64,000 bases of DNA from Datisca glomerata (GCA_003255025.1 QANY01013831.1:124001-188000); one strand, 5' to 3'; numbered from the stretch's first letter, positions 22,455 through 34,226 are shown. The notes: generated from the letters alone by a model not told the origin. Numbers and translations are program-made.

Positions 22455-23341
22455 CAATTGACCAACGTATTCAACAACCCGCAATACAAAAGAAAATTCA
22501 CACTATTCTTCATGAATTCTAATATGAGACTTGTAGTGATATCCCTAATGCCTTTTAGGATAGAAAGAAACACATTATATCCTTACCGTATCAGCCTGAC
22601 TTCAATGAGAAGAATATTCCTACCAAATCGAGACCTAGCCAAATGAAAAAGGAATATTTAGAACTCTGTAAAACTGACATTGAATCTCTGTTAGCAAAGC
22701 AATTAATTAGACCCAGTAAATCTCCTTGGAGTTGTACTGGTTTCTATGTTAACAAAAATGCTGAGATAGAAAGAGGATCACCGAGATTAGTGATCAATTA
22801 TAAACCTTTGATTGATGCATTACAATGGATTAGATATCTAATCTCAAATAAAAAAGATCTACTTGATAGACTTTATGATTCTATAATCTTTTCAAAATTT
22901 GATCTGAAATCTGGATTATGGAAAATCTAAATAGCTGAAGTAGACAGGTATAAAACTGCCTTTACAGTACCTTTTGGCCATTTTGAATGGAATGTTTTAC
23001 CGTTTGGTGTAAAAAATGGTCCATCTGAATTCCAGCATATCATGAATGATATTTTTAATACTTACACTGCATTTATTATCTGTTACATTGATGATATCTT
23101 AATCTTCTCATCATCCATAGACCAGCATTTTAAACATCTTAATATTTTTAAGAATGTGATTATCTGAAATGGTTTAGTATTATCTGCTACGAAAATGAAA
23201 TTATTTCAAACAACAGTTAGATTCTTAGGCCATAACACTTGTAATGGCACTATTATTCCTATTAACCGTAGTATAGACTTTGCATCTAAATTTCCAGATG
23301 AAATAAAAGATAAAATACAATTACAATGATTTTTAGGAAGT
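22455..23341 (+). pseudogene. Viral reverse transcriptase region
   Basis: From about 22643 the frame has IRPSKSPWSC, RLVINYKPL and SKFDLKSG, then a stop at 22928-22930. The next frame block gives FGHFEWNVLPFGVKN and the polymerase active-site box YIDDI at 23083-23097. Further stops occur at 23165-23167 and 23327-23329. The last is a TGA where an arginine CGA is usual, before FLGSLNYI. This enzyme copies pregenomic RNA to DNA. Confidence 0.88.
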
Positions 23342-23925
23342 TTGAATTATATCCGAGACTTTTATCCCCAACTAGCTCAGGATACTGCCCTGTTAAATCA
23401 GAGACTTCAAAAGAAACCTATACCTTGGACATCAGATCTTACATTAGCAGTTAAGAATATTAAAGCTAAAATTCAACAATTACACTGTTTAGCTTTACCA
23501 CACCCGACATGGAATAAAATTGTAGAGACTGATGCCTCTAACCTAGGTTATGGAGGTATTCTGAAACAGATAAATCCCCAAACTCATAAAGAAGAATTAT
23601 TAAGATTCACCTCTGGTACCTGGAAAGGACCAGCAAAAAAATATCCAACAATTAAACAAGAATGTTTAGCAATTGTGAAATGTGTATTAAAATTTTAAGA
23701 TGATCTATTAAATCAACATTTTATTGTCCGTGTTGACTGCTCTGCTGCAAAACAGATTTTTAAAAAAGATGTACAAAACCTTGCATCAAAATAAATATTC
23801 GCATCATGGCAGAGTATTTTATCTGTATTTGATTTTGATATTGAATATATTAAACGTGAACATAATTCTCTTCCTGATTTTCTAACCCGTGAGTATTTAC
23901 AGGGAACAAACTCCAATAATGAATA
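23342..23925 (+). pseudogene. Viral RNase H region
   Basis: ETDASNLGYGGIL, with the first catalytic aspartate, lies near 23527, and YPTIKQECLAIVKCV follows. A TAA at 23696-23698 and another near 23791 break the frame. The end (FLTREYLQG) overlaps the start of ORF2. RNase H removes template RNA during reverse transcription. Confidence 0.85.
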
Positions 23926-24901
23926 ACCGAGGAAGAGGCCGCAGCTCTCGTGGGCACGAATGTGGCAGGACTAATCTGCAATATCCGAATGATGGGATTT
24001 TCTGGCCTTCAGAATTCCCCAGTGTACAAGAGGCTACTCGCAAGAGTACAAAAGAAGTCCTCTTGACACCAGAACATTACATTATTAACCGAATATCTGA
24101 GGAAATAATTCTCATTATTGAACCGAATGATGAAAAATGGATGAAAGATCCATGGGAGATAAAAACTCGTTATCTCTCCACACAACAGTATCCTACCCAA
24201 TTTGAACACTATAGATACATATATGAAGCAATAGTCGTCCAATCTGGGAGCATGAAAATCAGACATACATTCCATGACTCTAACCGTAATACCAGCTCAA
24301 TTACTTTTAGTAAGGCTGTAATCAGAAATTTCATCTCCATCAATCAATGGGGTCTACATCCCCATACTACCAGAACTATGGAGATACATCAGAAAACTAT
24401 CAAATACAGTTATTGGGATTACATAGAATCCTTTACCAATACGTTCTATTATCAAAATTCGATATGAAATCACACATGGTTTATCCGTATATGTCCTGAG
24501 GTATTAGACACAGGCTTACCAAATTCCTTTGGTGGGATAAATTTGGTCTTACGTTTGATACTTTACCAGAAATTCTACAAACTGAGTTTAAAGAATGGCA
24601 TTCACAATATGCCCTAATCAATAAAAATAGTACCATATCCAAGGCCTTGGTACATTTTATCATCCAGTTCAATATCCCATGGATTTGGAAATGGGATCTT
24701 AAATGTGAATACCAGAATGGAATACCCGTATTAAAACGTATATTCTTTACCAAATGGTGGGATAAAGGCATGAACCCCCACTTAACTGAATTAATCAAAC
24801 TGATCAAGACCCATGCACAAGCATGCTATGAATTAGTCCCAAAACCTGTACCAGTACCAACGAGCAATCCATTCTTAAATGCTCAAAATATGATTAAATA
24901 G
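23889..24901 (+). pseudogene. Viral ORF2 (unknown function)
   Basis: Starts with ATG at 23889, overlapping the polyprotein end in another frame. An Arg-Gly-rich opening (NNRGRGRSSRG) is followed by about 180 open residues to a stop at 24465-24467. The frame resumes after indels at 24647-24901 with FNIPWIWKW and KRIFFTKWWDKG. I recall proteins of this type as the second ORF of florendoviruses; their role is not known. The position corresponds to the transactivator gene of caulimoviruses, but I see no transactivator motif. Confidence 0.65.
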
Positions 24902-25277
24902 CAATTTCCCCAAATCAGTGAAAAAGAGTTAACTGTAAGAACCATGGCTTTTGTAAAAAACCAGTTCCTATATATATTTGGATCTGACACAACCTCCATG
25001 GCCACATCTAGTACCAATCCGAGTCCACAAAGGAAATTATCAGTCGCTTCTCAATGCTGAGCCTACCACTAATCTCAGCCTTGACCTCATACAGCACAAT
25101 GCCTTTAGCATCCTTGCTGGCGAGAGTCAAGATCCTAATGATGACTTACCAGATCCGACACCAGAAGTGGACCCACCAGAGCCAACTATTGCTGACTTTT
25201 GGGACTCATTAGCATCCATTATCTCAGACCAGCTCGAGAAAGACAAAGACCATAAAGGAAAAGGAAAACTCAGTTAA
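24902..25277 (+). pseudogene. Viral ORF2 tail, acidic C-terminus
   Basis: A 99-codon frame (24978-25277) is rich in D, P and E (DPNDDLPDPTPE) and ends with a Lys-rich stretch. It is probably the C-terminal part of ORF2, separated by a frameshift. It could instead be a small separate ORF. Confidence 0.5.
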
Positions 25278-26152
25278 TATAACCTGACCAGCTGTCAAGA
25301 ATTAAACACAAACAAAGTTCTTCACAGTAGCTTTGCCAAACCGCACATGTGGATGATGCTTGTCACACCACGCTATCCTACCTTATCATCCACGCATGAA
25401 ATGATGATTAAATAGTTACTTTAGTTCCTCTAGTTACTTTTATCTAAGCTAGGTTACTTTTCTTTTATCTGAGTTAAGTTACTTTTCTGTATTATAAAAG
25501 GGCCTCTCACCCTTGTTGAGAAGTAGAAGTTTTTCCTTTTGTGTTTAATAGAATGCTCATGTGTTGAGCCCTTATGTTTGCCCTTACATTTTCTCTCTAA
25601 ATTCTCTCTCTCATTTCTTATCTCCATTACTGTCCTGCTCACACCTGCACATACATAACGCTGTTGTACTCAGGAGCTCATGTGCTCCCTAACCGTAATT
25701 TTCTTTAACTCCCCATATTCTCTGTTCATGAGACCATGTATGTACTAATGTAAACCGTATATAATCATGACTATGAGCTCTACTAATCATGATCATGTTG
25801 CTAACCCAAAGGCACTCAATGTGAATTTGTTATGGTTGAGGAAGTACTCACTCTACTACAGTAAGTTCAGGAAACAATCAATGAACACTGAGTGGGACGT
25901 CACCCAAGTCGCGTCTGGGTAAGGTCTGTTGAGTAGAGATTGCGTTAAGAACATTGACCCCTGTAAAACGTTGACAGACGTGCTCAATGTAAGTTATTTT
26001 GTTATCTGAACTGACTGGACCTACAGTGGTTTGCCTCCTCACATGATAGGTGCGTGTTGGTTAGCCTAAGTTGGTATCAGAGCCATGATTAGTCTTAGTT
26101 ATAGTACTGTTTATATCCTCTTTACATTAGGCATACATGGTCACACACACAC
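25278..26152 (+). promoter_or_regulatory. Viral intergenic region: promoter, leader and primer site
   Basis: Non-coding in both strands. Three or more GTTACTTT-containing repeats (25410-25485) precede a TATA box, TATAAAAG, at 25493-25500. The leader runs to the primer-binding site at 26072 and the movement-protein ATG at 26153. This is the expected layout for the single caulimovirid promoter that drives pregenomic RNA. Promoter activity is inferred from position. Confidence 0.7.
26072..26089 (+). promoter_or_regulatory. Reverse-transcription primer-binding site (tRNA-iMet)
   Basis: TGGTATCAGAGCCATGAT is complementary, over at least its first 13 bases, to the 3' end of plant initiator methionine tRNA, the primer used by all known caulimovirids. 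It defines position 1 of the viral map. Confidence 0.88.
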
Positions 26153-26875
26153 ATGTCTGACCTTAGCTCTGCATCTATACAAACCGTAACTAATACAGTA
26201 ACCTCTACATCTGAGGTAACGGAATTAATTGCATATCAAGATGTAAAAGAAGCCTTATATAAATGGAATATACCTAAGGTAAAACCTGAAACAATATATA
26301 AAATTGGAACCTTAGATTTCACTAGCCGTAAAATCATTAAAACATTTGAATATGCCATTCCATTACAGCATAATGATGATGTTTTATATCTGTTGCATTT
26401 GCATGATTTATATCCATTCATGCAAAAATATAAATATGTGCATATAGGCTTAGTGCAAATTGCATTAAAACCTTTAACTCTGCTAGGACAGACCACCAAC
26501 ATACAATGCACTCTTAGAGATGGTAGGTGTCTGAACTGGAAAGCTTCCCTTATGGGAGCCATAGAGACTAGTTTATCTCATGGACCTATTTATTTTAATA
26601 TTTATCCGAATTTAAGTATTGCGCTTGCTGACAGCAATCTAGCCAAAGTACTTGAACTAAGAGTTCAATCCCATGGCTATGATTATCTTCCAGGATCGTC
26701 TCCCTTTGCTATCCTCTTTAGGATTCATCTTAAGGTTTTGACAACCTTGAATCCTTATACCAGAAAGCAAAGTGAGCAAGGACATACTGTCCTCATTGAT
26801 ACTAATCTGTTTAACAGCCAAGTGGCTGTTCCTCGCATGATTCCCTGGTCTGACATCACCTTTCCTGACACCTAG
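26153..26875 (+). pseudogene. Viral movement protein (30K superfamily)
   Basis: First ORF after the primer site. The 240-residue frame contains YVHIGLVQIALKPLTLLG, a central signature of caulimovirid movement proteins, followed by predicted beta-rich sequence. Proteins of this family modify plasmodesmata. The frame ends at TAG 26873-26875; beyond it the same frame stays open through to the right virus end, consistent with a larger polyprotein in the ancestor. Confidence 0.78.
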
Positions 26876-27130
26876 AAAATTCCCCAGGCTGTCCCTACCA
26901 GACCCGTCATCCGACAATCCCTTGATGATGTCATCCAAACTCATGGTGGCAACATCTATCTTCATTTTCAGAAACCACCTCTGCCTCTGACCAGAAGCCC
27001 TTCTAGTCTCAGCCGCCATAGTATACCTCCCTATCAAGTGGAAATCCCCGAATCTTCTCGGGCCTCTTTCACTGAACCTCATGGATCAGAGGGATCTGAT
27101 CATTCATTTCTCCTAGAGGATCAGATTAGA

Positions 27131-27177
27131 GGATTTCACATCAGCGAAAATCAGATTCCTCATGGTGTTTATGAATC
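27131..27177 (+). repeat. Viral terminal redundancy, right copy
   Basis: Matches 19221-19267 at 44 of 47 positions. It abuts a TA run at about 27178-27196. Confidence 0.9.
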
Positions 27178-27196
27178 ATATATATATATATATATC
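27178..27196. repeat. TA dinucleotide run at the right virus junction
   Basis: About nine TA units directly follow the viral end, within the host intron of the CACTA gene. The left side has CATATATATACATG. This suggests integration into a TA-rich microsatellite. Confidence 0.85.
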
Positions 27197-28551
27197 TTTA
27201 ATTGCGTATTAATCTTTTGTAGACAAAATATGCCGTAGAAGAATGTCATAAAGCATATGTTTTGACATCCTTAAATGCAAGATGGAAGGATGAGAGGAGC
27301 AGAATAAAAAATGAATATATGGTGTCATATGAAACGGAGGAAGAGACATTATAACATTAGAATGATGCTACTCCAAAATAGAGTTTTGTTGCGATAATTC
27401 AAAAATAGTACTTAGAAGAAGGAAAGGTATGATTTTTTACTATACATCTATGATTAATTTTATGTGAAATAAATTAACATTTATTTATCTTTCATAAATA
27501 TAGAAGCAAGATGCAACTAACAAAAGATCACGGAGCAAACTAAAACACTCTCACATGTTGGGACGTACCAGTATACTAACGAAAAGAGCCAAAATGGTAA
27601 TTTCTAAACTTTATAATTGTTTTATTTAATTTTATTTGAAGTATATTTAATCATATGTTCTCATTTTATAGATAGAAGAGCTTCAAAGAGAGCCCTTAAG
27701 AACGAAGCTATTTGTAGCCTCATATGAACGGGAAGATGGAACTTATGTAAATGAAGAGAATGCAAACGTTGCAGTAAGTATAAGTTGTAATATTAATACC
27801 AAGTTTTTATATTGTAGGTGAAACTTAATGTGCCGAGCTATTTGTAACCTTACATGTTTACTAATACTGAGTCTTAATTTTGTATTATAGGCGAAACTTA
27901 AAGAGCGCATGAGTCAACTTTCGGATGGTGATTATGATCTAATTTCACCAAATGACGTGCTCTCACAAGTATTGGATCCAGAGCATCCTGGACTAGTGCA
28001 TTCATTAGGATTGGGGTAACTCCATCTCAAGTGTTCTCGCATTATCGTGGGGAATCGTCCACGCAAGATCCTACCTGTTTATCAACTGAGCTAGAATCCC
28101 AACACGTCCGAGTAACTGAGTTAAAGGCTTAATGCGCATGAGTGCTTTAGTTAGAGGCTGAATGTCCATAGATGCTTGAGAAATATAATCAGGTGCATGC
28201 TGAATATTCAGAGATACGCTCCCAGTTAAGCTTAATTATGAACTTTATGCAAGACTCTCATAAAGACTAGGTTAGCCTTTTATTGTTTAACGTTATTTAA
28301 TAATACTTCTGAAATATTTTGTTATTTCAAATTTTTATACTTTAATTTCACTCATTAAATAATTTCTATTGATAATTTATTATAGTTTGGATATCTAATT
28401 ACTGATTTAACGCTTATTATGCGCTCTGTAAATATGTAGAATGATACTGCTCTGACAATTGTGAAAATATATACCCTATTAAAATTGTGTTAATATGCAG
28501 GAATTTTTGTGAATAATAAGAAATAGGAAGCAGAATGTGAAAACAATGTTT

Positions 28552-28847
28552 TTGCGACGGTTTAAGAACCGTCGTAATAAGACTCCCTCTTTAGCGATGA
28601 TTTTAAAACCGTCGTTATATATACATTTACGATGGTTTTAAAAATGTCGTGGTATATTATATTTAGCGACAGTTTAGAGACAAATTAACATAATAATCAT
28701 CGATTTAGAGTTTCTGTCGTGACGTTTCTCCGACGGTTGTCAAAACCGTCAGTGATTCAATCCCGATGGTTCTCCAACTTTCGTCGTATCGATTTTGATG
28801 GTTATAAACCGTCACTGTAGACTAGAATGGCCGTCGCTGTAGACCTA
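28552..28847 (+). repeat. CACTA right sub-terminal repeats
   Basis: Multiple GACGGTT/AACCGTC motifs and variants (GCGACGGTTTAAGAACCGTCG, TCCGACGG, AAAACCGTC) mirror the left end. Confidence 0.85.
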
Positions 28848-28860
28848 TTTTCTTGTAGTG
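28848..28860 (-). repeat. CACTA terminal inverted repeat, right
   Basis: TTTTCTTGTAGTG, the inverse complement of the left 13 bp, followed by the TAC target duplication at 28861-28863. Confidence 0.95.
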
Positions 28861-28863
28861 TAC

Positions 28864-29181
28864 AAAGAGCATGCCTTAAAAGATGCAAACAAAATTCTTC
28901 AAATAGCGGAGAAAACCTTTTATCTAAATTTTTGTTTTATCAATTTGAAGAACTCATCCAATCTAACGCAAGGCTCGGAGAGCCTGCAATTGAAATTCCC
29001 ATCAATTGCAAATTTATATTTTTTGTTAGTTAAGAGAGACGGAGATGAATATTCTATTTCATCTCTAACTCATTTTTTATCTAACTTTGTAAAAAAAAGA
29101 AATGAAAAAGATAGCAAGTTCTATGCATGTGTTTTTATAGTGCTTTCTAATTCACAAGAATATAAGACTTTCTTTTCTTGA
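28864..29181 (+). other. Unassigned ORF after the CACTA element
   Basis: An open frame of about 107 codons runs from within the transposon end to TGA 29179-29181. The non-transposon part is rich in F, N, K and S (KFPSIANLYFLLVKRDGDEY). I do not recognise it. It is the sequence interrupted by the CACTA insertion and could be part of a mitochondrial or nuclear gene. Confidence 0.35.
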
Positions 29182-29561
29182 GTTTCATATTTCTACAACA
29201 GGATAAAGGAAACCGATTGAGAAAGTTACATGGGACTGGCTATTTACTCACTTTTTTCGGCTAATGTGTAGCGGCTAGGAGCCAGCTGGTTGTTGGACTA
29301 ACCTATGATGTGTTTCGACGAAGCGTCGGGTTGTTGGTAAGGAGCGTGAGCGGGCGGGGTCTCAGGCAAGTAAATGAAGGACCCCTGTAGGGCCTTTCTG
29401 AAGTGTGGCCCACACACGGCCAGAGAGGAAAGAAGAGAGAGGGGGGATAAGGAGAGCCTTAGCCCTTAGAATCAAATTCTAAACTCACGTGGCACTGTTG
29501 GACGCTTATGCTCAATAGAACAGGAAAAGGAGTAAGCCAAAAAGAAAGTCCACCAAAAGTC

Positions 29562-29811
29562 ACGACCACCAAGATACGCATAGTGATTCAATCTTTTGAT
29601 CACCCATTTTTTGAAAACAATTTTTGAGGACTTCCGCCTTACACACGGAAGATTGGATTGCCTGAATCACGAGTCTTATATACTGTCTTACGATCACCCG
29701 ATTTGAGGAAAAGTGCAGAGAACAATTTGAAATGGAAATCAATAAACAAATTTTGGTCATAAAAACATAAAGGTGTGAATTGCGCAAATAAGTTCTTTCG
29801 GTTAAAATGCC
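29562..29811 (+). pseudogene. rps10: rps10 exon 1 (mitochondrial ribosomal protein S10)
   Basis: Begins at ACG (29562-29564), the codon edited to AUG in rps10 of several angiosperms, then TTKIRIVIQSFDHPFFENN, GLPPYTRKIGLPESRVLY and VLRSP, characteristic of plant mitochondrial S10. A TGA replaces the TGG after the N-rich stretch, and the second half is frameshifted, though EQFEMEI and FFRLK survive in other frames. S10 belongs to the small-subunit head. It is followed by the group II intron and exon 2, upstream of cox1, the order seen in many angiosperms. The exon end is approximate. Confidence 0.88.
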
Positions 29812-30621
29812 ATGCGACTGGAGGACATAAGACTTCTTGGTCAAACCAAAAATATTGCCGACAAAATGCTCCTACCCCACCATGCTTGTCCCTTTACCTT
29901 AACTTAAGAAGAAATAGGGGGTATGAAGCGTGGAAAACAATGCAAGAAGTGTATGATACAACATGAAACCGTAAGGAGTGGCGACTAAGCTCTTAATTGA
30001 TCAATGCGAGTGAACTGTGCTTAGACGTTTTGTAAAACCACACCAATCTATGAGAGGAGCTGATGGATGAGTAGGCTTCCCCTTTTGATTCATGGAATGT
30101 GATTTGGGACACTATGTGAGTTTGCATGCCTCGGTAGGAAGAGATCACCGGAGTATAGCACAAGATCGCCTTTTCTTACTGCCATAGGGTCGACCTGTAA
30201 ACAAGGTAAACCCAATGGGAACCAAAAAATGGGAGGGTACCGCATTGGGCAGAAGACGATCCAAAAAGCGAAGGCTCACCCAACTAAAGGAAAGAGCTTT
30301 GGAAGCTGACCTTCTTATTAGAGAAAGGGCTGAGATAGGCGACATGTAGCTTGCTTCCAAGCCAGCCCGGCCGCAAGGAAGACAGAGCTCTTTGTCGCTA
30401 CTAACTTGGATCTCGGGTGACAGAATAAGGCGGCCAGAAGTGATGAGTAGTCACGGTCGAAGCTTGGCTCTAGGTGATAGGCTAGTAATAAGCTTGGCTA
30501 CAGCCAAGCGCTTACAAAGCGCGAAGGAAAGGGCCTTCGCCACTTGAGCCATAGGCGGGTGAACTCGCACGTGCGGTTCTTACAGGGGAGAGCTAGTAGG
30601 AGCCATCCTAGCCAGTAGTGT
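29812..30621 (+). other. Group II intron of rps10
   Basis: The intron begins ATGCGACT (GTGCG-type consensus with a first-base change). It holds a clear domain V at 30546-30579, with GAGCC at the start, CTCGCACGTGCGGTTC at the end and a GTGA-type tetraloop between, then a domain VI-like hairpin. About 810 bases. No intron ORF is visible. Splicing would have been protein-assisted in the mitochondrion; a changed 5' base and loss of context suggest it cannot now splice. Confidence 0.82.
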
Positions 30622-30729
30622 ATATTTGGAGCTCAATATGAAATCTTATTTTCTTGCAACACCTGTTCAGATAAGGGAAAACTCCATAGATTTCTTCGAA
30701 GTAAGATCCTAGCATTGACCCTTTCCTGA
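30622..30729 (+). pseudogene. rps10: rps10 exon 2
   Basis: IFGAQYEILFSC followed by SDKGKLHRFL matches the C-terminal exon of plant mitochondrial S10 (IFGAQYEILFSCKT ... GKLQKFL). The frame runs some ten codons beyond the usual end to TGA 30727-30729. The upstream domain V fixes the splice position to within a few bases. Confidence 0.85.
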
Positions 30730-30736
30730 ACCAGAA

Positions 30737-30755
30737 CTGTGGGGGGGGGGGGGGG
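30737..30755. repeat. Poly-G run
   Basis: A run of about 17 G. It sits between rps10 and cox1, is prone to sequencing error, and resembles the runs flanking the N gap. Confidence 0.8.
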
Positions 30756-30906
30756 TTGAGAGGAAAAGGGGATCAAAATGTCCCATCAATAAAGTGAGGG
30801 CTTTCCATTCTTCCTCCCCCTCTCCCTCACCCCTTTTCAAGAAAGAAACCCCACTCCCTAAATGTCCCCTCTCTGATAAGGGAGGAAACGAAATAATCTC
30901 AATTTA

Positions 30907-32045
<1,139 letters not shown>

Positions 32046-34226
32046 AGAAAAAAGAAAGGAGACCAAGATGGGCATACTTACTTCAGGTACGTAGTAACTT
32101 GCTCGGAATAATGGGAAATTAGTCTCATAGTTGCCTGTTCAGATTCTCGATTATTAGTAAGGCAAGTGGTAAACGTTCTATGCTAAGGCCAATATCGCTA
32201 CTTCAATTCTAGAGTATAGTCTACTCAATGAGAAGGAGACCTGCATAACCTTGTAATTTCCATTACAACTATAGCTATTGTAATAGAAGTAGAAAGGATA
32301 GAAAGATACATGGGCATGAGGAAGTCAGACTGGGGAACAGACTTGTAAATAGAATAGCCAGATAGTGGGAAGAAAAGAGAAGCTCCAATGGACATTAGAA
32401 GAAGAATAATAGGGCTTTCCTGCTTGAGAAGAAGGATGAATTCCATGCCCTTTATAGCTACCTAAAGGTAGGCTCAAAGATAAAAGAAAGAGATCCGGGC
32501 ACAAATCCGTATAAAAATCGTATGACTTGAGAATTGGAATAGGAGGAATTCCTAGTTTAGAGTTTACCTATATAGTTCTACTTATAGGCGGGCAGGACGG
32601 GACATCAGTTATATTCTAAAATAGCTTGGCAATTCTAGTCCAGTTCTTAATGTTGTAGTTCTGTAGTTGCGGGGGAAGGAGGCATGAAGGCCTCTTAAAA
32701 GTGATTAACTTGAGACTTACTGCGAAGGAGGGGACTAGCTTGAAACACTTGCTCAAACCTTTCTAGTCGAGCTCTTCATCTATCTCATTCAGGACTGACC
32801 TTAATGATCCTTATCCCAACAGTGTAGTGCGAGCCATTGAGGATGTTTGACCAATCTTTGGTTGTTCATACTGACCGATTGTGGTTAGTACCGCCTTCCT
32901 GTACAAGATATGTTTTGGATTTTTGAGGAATAGATATGACCTACTATCATAAGGGTAGGGGTCAAAAGCGTTCCTGCAGCTTTCAAGCGGATGGATGGGC
33001 TGCCACTTATAGGACTTCGCTTCCTTCGCCTATTTTGATCGTGATCTTAGAAATTCTTTCGTTAAAAGACCTATTTTCACACTTCGAATGATCATTGAAT
33101 TACCTTGTTCATCGTAGTTGTGAACAATTTCTTTGTAAGCAACGTGGCCTGATCATCAATATTTGATCTCTTGGCGTATCAATTTATCCTTCATCTGCTC
33201 CATGATTTACTTGACGTTCTTCTTTAAAGAAGGTGGAGCGCCTTCATCTATCTTATAAGGATGGTAGTGCCACGGGAAAAAAAGATAGGGTTTCAAACTC
33301 TTAGTCAAGCAAAGCGTAGTACATGAGTCAATCAACTTCTTTTCTCACGAGTGTGAGACATAGTCATTCCAAGAACTTCTATAAAGGAGATGGTGGTTGT
33401 TTATGAAATGGAAGAGAAGGAAGGTTTATCAATTGCATATGAAGAGAAGTGTTTTATGTATCTTGCTTTCTATGGATTGTGTGCGGCTTTACTTCCTACA
33501 GCTTTCATGTCCTAAGAAAGAGTCCTGCTTAAGCGAATGGATCTGACCCACCTTAATCTTTGAGTAGACCACTGGAGATTCCCAGCCCCCTGACTAAATG
33601 TTATAGTTTCTAAAGAACGAGTCTCAACCAAACGCATGTATCTTTCTCTTACAGGTCGATATCGAACTGATCCATATAGCATCTAAAGCACATATCTATA
33701 AAAAACTTTCTCTTCTATGCTAATTCATTGATAAACAATCTTTCTTTCAGATATGAAGTGTTCTAGTTGTTAGGATAGAAGCCTACTCCTGACAAGCAGT
33801 GAGCACAGATTCGTTCTTCTGTAAAAAGGGATATGCAAGATCATCGGCTGAAAGCAAAAGGAAGGAGCTTTGGAAGTGCAGATTCTTATTAGAGAAAGGG
33901 GGTTCTCTCTTGCATTGGAAGATTCCAGAAGCACATTGATGTAGAAGGAATGTTCAGAAATGGTGGAGAGGATATTTTGATTGAAGGCTAGACAAATAGC
34001 ATGACTGAGGCCACAAAGGCTATCTAAGTCAGACTAATTGAATAGCTTTTTATAATAATTAGATATATGATACCCAAAACCTGATAAGGGGTTTCAAAAG
34101 AAGAAAAAAAATGAGAATTCTATGTGTGAAATGGATATCTATTTTTTTAAGTGTGTGCTTTTTGCCTGCCTTCTTGACCACGGATAAGCTACGGGGCTTT
34201 GCACTTCGGCCCCTGAGAATACCACA
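32046..34226. other. Gene-free spacer
   Basis: No gene recognised. A 73-codon minus-strand frame (32225-32446) is hydrophobic but has no family motif. A small hairpin GGGGC/GCCCC (about 34193-34214) lies just 3' of trnP and may mark its processing or termination region. Confidence 0.45.

Larger units (their letters stand above)
19221..27177 (+). mobile_element. Endogenous pararetrovirus (Caulimoviridae, florendovirus-like), full length, degenerate
   Basis: Read as a circle, the gene order is PBS, movement protein, coat region with zinc knuckle, aspartic protease, reverse transcriptase, RNase H, a second ORF, then a promoter region. The linear copy starts and ends inside the polyprotein: 19221-19267 and 27131-27177 are the same 47-nt segment with three differences, giving a unit of 7,910 bp. 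No LTRs are present. The frame after the movement protein passes through the redundancy into the coat region, which fits a circular template. The right end abuts a TA dinucleotide run. A polyprotein plus a separate downstream ORF2, about 8 kb size and TA-repeat insertion all recall florendoviruses; the genus is inference. Many stops and frameshifts make it dead. Confidence 0.88.
18985..28265 (+). pseudogene. Second CACTA gene (Ptta/En/Spm, Transposase_24-like), split by a virus
   Basis: The exon at about 18950-19131 ends KDKMWKIVK and is followed by a GT donor (gtatgg). After the viral insertion an acceptor (tcttttgtag) at 27222 resumes with YAVEECHKAYVLTSLNARWK and SRIKNEY. Later exons carry KRSRSKLKHSHMLGRTS (about 27503-27595) and LQREPLRTKLFVASYERED (about 27676-27775), typical of the Ptta/En/Spm plant transposase family thought to bind the sub-terminal repeats. 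Later parts, to about 28265, keep segments such as VLDPEHPG and are partly decayed (stops near 27353 and 28017). Exon ends are inferred from splice consensus, not proven. Confidence 0.75.
13775..28860 (+). mobile_element. CACTA (En/Spm) DNA transposon, 15.1 kb, non-autonomous by decay
   Basis: The ends are CACTACAAGAAAA and its exact inverse complement TTTTCTTGTAGTG, flanked by TAC on both sides. Sub-terminal regions are dense in GACGGTT/AACCGTC motifs, the presumed binding sites for the second element-encoded protein. Inside are a TNP2-type transposase gene and a Ptta/En/Spm-type gene, both on the plus strand and both degenerate. An endogenous pararetrovirus of about 8 kb occupies an intron of the second gene, so the element without it would be about 7.1 kb. 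It sits in mitochondrial-type DNA, between the rps19 and rps10 relics. Confidence 0.95.

Noticed and set aside
22124..22573. Minus-strand ORF of 149 codons
   Set aside because: Antisense shadow of the viral protease region.
19221..27177. An LTR retrotransposon
   Set aside because: No LTRs; a movement protein is present; the terminal repeat is only 47 nt, lies inside coding sequence and keeps the frame, as expected for a permuted circle.
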